Position numbers and translations under genes: made by a program. A DNA stretch of 64,000 nucleotides from Favolaschia claudopus (Eukaryota; Basidiomycota; Agaricomycetes; Agaricales; Mycenaceae): NCBI GenBank assembly GCA_037176885.1, contig JAWWNJ010000229.1, positions 62,001 to 126,000 of the forward strand, written 5' to 3'. Each line of letters opens with the position of its first letter. Within the stretch, counting starts at the first letter, position 1. Below are positions 60,543 to 64,000 of this stretch, one piece after another. A model generated the notes under the pieces. That model worked only from the letters and a program-made list of their open reading frames with translations, was not told the DNA's origin and did not search any database.

Positions 60543-61240
60543 CTAGTCTCGTAACAAGACTTTATATACTCCTTTGTAAAGCTCTTGTGGCAGAGCTTCA
60601 GGTCGCGTCAGAGTAAGTTCTCTAGATTCAAACAAAGACTCGCGTCACAACTGAACTTTTTCACCGGGGTTTGCCCGACAGCTCGCGCGTGTGTAGCCGA
60701 GATGGAGTGAGTGTCGAGGTATACTCGCTTCGCGAATAATTTTCCGCACGGCTTGGCATGCCCATTACCGACTATAGTTCAGCACAAAATAAGCATTCAC
60801 CTTGCACTGGAAAGTTTTCTTCTTCGCTTGAAACTCTTTACCCGTCTGTGCTGCAAGGGCCAAACGCTTCCGATGCAATTCCGTTCTGAAATGTCCCTCG
60901 CATCGGTGTTGTGAGGTGAATGTTCTGTCGCAAACCTGACTGGGTTCAGAAACTGTAATTTGGTCGTCGACAAACTTACTTGGCATGCTAGTGCCCCGGA
61001 GTTCAGCTTCGCGTGGTCGCCTGCGTCGGCCATCTGGCTGGAGTCTAACAACGGGCCCTTTGACGGCCCTAACTCTTTTCTGCCGACGTCTGCGCTGTCA
61101 AACTGTTTCGTATCCTGACCTTCCTCATCTGTCGGGCGGTTGCATTCTGTTTGGATTTGATAGGGAGCGAAGCTTTTACCGTTTAGTAGCTTGATAGCGC
61201 CCGGGCTCTCGGCGGCCATTGGAGACGTCTGGAAGACCAT
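60380..61240 (-). CDS. C2H2 zinc-finger protein, at least two fingers
   Basis: The ATG at 61240 opens M-V-F-Q-T-S-P-M-A-A-E-S. A 44-nt GT-AG intron ends at 60936 and joins A-C-Q to V-C-D-R-T-F-T-S, giving C-x2-C-x12-H-x5-H (finger 1). A second intron of 49 nt (60801-60753) joins F-Q-C-K to P-C-G-K-L-F-A-K-R, giving a second C-x2-C-x12-H-x5-H (finger 2). A third finger begins F-S-C-D but needs a GC-AG intron of 48 nt to reach L-C-H-K-S-F and lacks its histidines, so it is degenerate. Such fingers (JAZ/U1-like) bind nucleic acid. The tail overlaps the neighbouring Gln-rich gene in another frame, so the true 3' end is uncertain. Confidence 0.65.
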
Positions 61241-61504
61241 GGCAGTTTGTAGCGCGCAATAATTAATAATACTAGCGCGCAATAAATAATGATACAGTGC
61301 TGCCCTGCACCGCAGCTCCGGTCGGACCCTCACGGTAACTATAAGACTATGTAGGTGGAGACTTTGCTGAGCAGAATCGAAGCCAGATGGACGTTGAGCC
61401 TGAGTACATTCCGAGTCGAACACGGCATCAACGGCCCGCTTCCGCCGACGCGACAGATGTCACTGACGAAGCCGCGGACACCATCGTCGTCGTCGTCAGG
61501 GCGC

Positions 61505-63600
61505 GGAAGAAATCTTCTCCCCTTGTCGTGAATCTCGTAATTCCGCTGCACCTCGTTCAGGCTTTTGGAGTAGAACGCAACCGGATGCCACTTGCCATCG
61601 TCACCCTGCTGGGAGAGGACGGCACCGGTGGCATAGTCAGAGCTGTCAGCCTCGAGCCGGTACGGGCCTTCGGGGTTCGGGAGAACCAGAACGGGGTCCC
61701 GAGTCACCCGTCGCTTGAGCTTGTCAAAGGCAGCTTGCTCTTCAGGCCCCCAGGTCCAGGCAATGCCCTTCTTGGTGAGTCTGAAGAGGGCTTGAGCGAC
61801 GTCTGAGGAGCCCGCAATGAACCGGCGGTAGAAGTTTGTGAAGCCAAGGAACTCCTGCACATCCTTCTTATTCTCAGGCGCTGGCCAAGCTGCCACTCCT
61901 GCAACCTTTACAGGGTCCATCTCGACGTGGTTGTGGGAGATAATCACGCCGAGGTACTCAATAGAGGTCCGCTCAAACTCACACTTCTCAGCTCGAAGGT
62001 AAAGCTTGTTTGCGCGAAGCCTCCGCAGGACCTCTCGGACGATCTCTCGATGCCGACGGATGTCTGAGTGGGCAATGAGGATATCGTCGAGGTAGACCAT
62101 GACGTCGCCAGAGAGGATAAAATCCTGGAAGATGTCGTTCATCATGGTCTGGAAGGTTGCAGGGGAGTTGGTCAGACCGAAGTACATAACCAGCGGCTCA
62201 AACAGTCCCCGGTTGGTCCGGATCGCTGCCTTCCACTCGTCGCCTTCACGGATTCGAACGTTGTTAAAGCCCCATCGGACATCGAGCTTCGTGAAGTACC
62301 GGGCTCCCCTGAGTCGGTTGATGAGGTCGTTGATTAAGGGAAGCGGGTAACGATTCTTCACGGTCATAGCGTTTAAAGCTCGATAGTCCTGTACGAACCG
62401 AAGTCCGCAGTCCTTCTTCTTGACGAAGAAGACGAGTGAGGCCATAGGTGATTTTGACGGTCGAATCCGGCCAGTGCCAAGTCCCTCCTCAATGAAGGCA
62501 TCAAGTTCCTTCTGTTCGAGAGGCGAGATTGGGTAGACCTTGCAGTTCGTGGGTTTAGAGTCCGGCACGAGCTCAATGGCATGGTCCCAGGATCGGCGTT
62601 CAGGCAGCGAGTCAAAGGACTCCTTGTTGAAAACATCGTCAAACTCTCGCCCATTCGGGAACGTCCGAGCGCGCCGGGGCTGAGTTTTTGGCGTATGCCT
62701 CAGCCAGGCGCTGGGAGACGGTGCTTCCAGCACAGATATCCTCAGAAGGCAGGAACTGGGTGTAGAACACCCGGTCTCCCGGCTCAAGGGGGTCATCCGC
62801 ATCATCCACTTCATCCACATCATCCTCGTCATCATCCTCGTAGTCCGGGAACAGCTCTGGCAGGTCATTGTATTCATCTTCGCCTAAGTCTATGGCGCAG
62901 ATGGATGGAAGGGGACCAAGCCGGAGCTGCCGGAGGATCTCAGCGGCTAGGCGGGACTCTCGGCGTGCAGCGCGAGCCTCCAGGCGAACCTCGGTGCGGC
63001 ACGTAGAGCACTCGCTGGGGCATCTGCTCTGAGCATCTTGACCTCTCGGGTGTCCCAGTCGATCTCCGGGTTATGCTTCCGGAGCCAGGAGTAGCCGAGG
63101 ATGAGCTTCTGCTTCCCAAGACGGGTAACAGCGAGCTGCATGCGCTCAGAGTGACCACGATACTGCAGCACGACATCAGCCACCTCGCGGATCGCACCAG
63201 CCTCATTTGGCGAGCCATCCACATTGAAAACTGGAATGGGCTGTGCAAGGCGACGGAGGGGGAGGCCAGACTTAGCTGCGAACTCAGAGTCAATGAAGTC
63301 TGAGGTGGCACCACAGTCAACGAGACCTTCGAGGGAAAGCTTGGTGGCATCCTGGACTGCCTGAATCTCAAGGGGGAGATGCAGGGAGTTGGCACCGGGT
63401 GCAGCAGCAACAGTATAGCGCTGAGGAGGTCTACGTTCCCAAGGCTTTTGCCGGATGCTTGGGGAACGGAGGGGAGCAGAGGGGGCAGCGATCGTGCCAT
63501 CAGTGATTTGTTTGTACATATAGATTGATGCAGCTGTCCCGCCAAATGAACATGTCGAGACGCCTTCAAGTTTTAAAGATGCACCTGATGTTGGGGGTAG
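61505..63600 (-). pseudogene. Decayed Ty3/gypsy protease-reverse transcriptase-RNase H fragment
   Basis: The protease (63440-63000) shows L-V-D-C-G-A-T-S-D-F-I-D and L-I-L-G-Y-S-W-L-R-K-H-N-P. One-base shifts near 63030 and 62655 interrupt an acidic linker (D-D-D-E-D-D-V-D). Reverse transcriptase follows with F-V-Q-D-Y-R-A-L-N, F-G-L-T-N-S-P-A and Y-L-D-D, then E-F-L-G-F-T-N-F-Y-R-R-F-I and the RNase H start (L-E-A-D-S-S-D-Y-A-T-G-A-V). The sequence stops matching near 61505 (after N-Y-E-I-H-D-K). Gag, the rest of RNase H, integrase and LTRs are missing. A lineage different from the 37-49 kb gypsy (Y-L-D-D against F-I-D-D). Confidence 0.88.
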
Positions 63601-64000
63601 AATGAAGTTGAACATACATATCTTGAAATTAGTTAAGCTAGAAATTTTATATCTGCCCAAATTTACCTACCGGATGACCCGGCATCGCGAGATGAACAAC
63701 TGCCGGGAAATCGGCCTTAACCAATCTGTAGATAATATCAATGTTTGGACATTTGCCGGTTTGCCGGCAACACTCAGCGGGGCACACCGGCTCGAAATTG
63801 TGAAGTGCCGGACAGACCCATCAGATACGTTACAGAGCGTGACATAGGTGTGACACTACGCGTCAAAATCCCCGACGCGACGACTTTCGGCATGTTTTGG
63901 CTACTCCCGTCGGATAACAGGGCCGGACAAGGTGCGAATGCATTGACCTAACAATACTGTAGTATTTTGTTCAATTCGTAAGCCGATTTGGGGTGTGACA
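63601..64000. other. Right edge, no recognised feature
   Basis: No supported gene. TTGCCGG and CCGGCA units recur near 63750-63790. The window ends in GGTGTGACA, which could be an LTR boundary but cannot be tested here. Confidence 0.3.

Noticed and set aside
60543..60979. Three introns of only 27-29 nt in the zinc-finger/Gln-rich region
   Set aside because: At two sites, longer GT-AG introns (44 and 49 nt) give complete C2H2 fingers, a far better explanation than ultra-short introns; the third is more likely a stop codon in a decayed frame.

Overview
The window looks like a transposon-dense, gene-poor stretch of a basidiomycete genome, most likely Agaricomycetes. The reasons are GT-AG introns of about 43-53 nt, Ty1/copia and Ty3/gypsy polyproteins of agaricomycete type, a Crypton-like tyrosine recombinase, a MYND-finger gene of a family I associate with mushrooms, and many short inverted-repeat elements. 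No bacterial-type operon, CRISPR array, rRNA gene or convincing intact tRNA gene is visible. The species cannot be fixed from the sequence alone.

Layout. 1-7.2 kb: end of a copia element, then a Ty3/gypsy gag split by a CACTA-like element that itself holds a MITE. That gag is cut off by a small LTR element encoding a KH-domain protein, which abuts a copia gag, a copia LTR and a copia RNase H piece. 7.5-11.2 kb (minus strand): a tyrosine recombinase gene with all expected catalytic residues but a frameshifted start and one in-frame stop, followed by a GEN1/YEN1-like nuclease gene that has lost its catalytic middle. 11.6-19.7 kb: a gag-only copia element (target duplication ATTGC) holding a hAT MITE and a 5.5 kb non-coding LTR element (duplication GTCGC), one LTR of which carries a 1.1 kb DNA element. 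20-33.6 kb: almost only non-autonomous DNA elements (hAT, MULE-like, TA- and ATT-flanked families, foldbacks), a Helitron-like fragment, and a coherent three-exon MYND zinc-finger gene at 31.6-32.3 kb.

34.3-36.9 kb: a broken Tc1/mariner transposase split by a hAT MITE, and a decayed SAM-like gene. 37.3-49.0 kb: a Ty3/gypsy element with 967-bp LTRs that look identical by eye and duplication CCAGG; it has a 1962-codon Gag-protease ORF, a pol ORF with one frameshift in integrase, and a CACTA-like insertion in its 3' LTR. 49-54 kb: a further cluster of MITEs and a 1.6 kb copia TRIM (duplication CGTAT). 55 kb: a cytochrome P450 relic. 56-59.3 kb: an internally deleted mariner that keeps its transposase start codon, a TIR element, the 3' end of a large transposon-type protein gene, and a second broken mariner transposase. 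59.4-61.2 kb (minus): a Gln-rich hypothetical gene and a C2H2 zinc-finger gene. 61.5-63.6 kb: a decayed gypsy pol.

Most coding capacity belongs to mobile elements, and most of these are broken. Target duplications give a clear nesting order. I could run no search or alignment program: family names come from motifs read by eye, and boundaries from paired repeats and matching target duplications.
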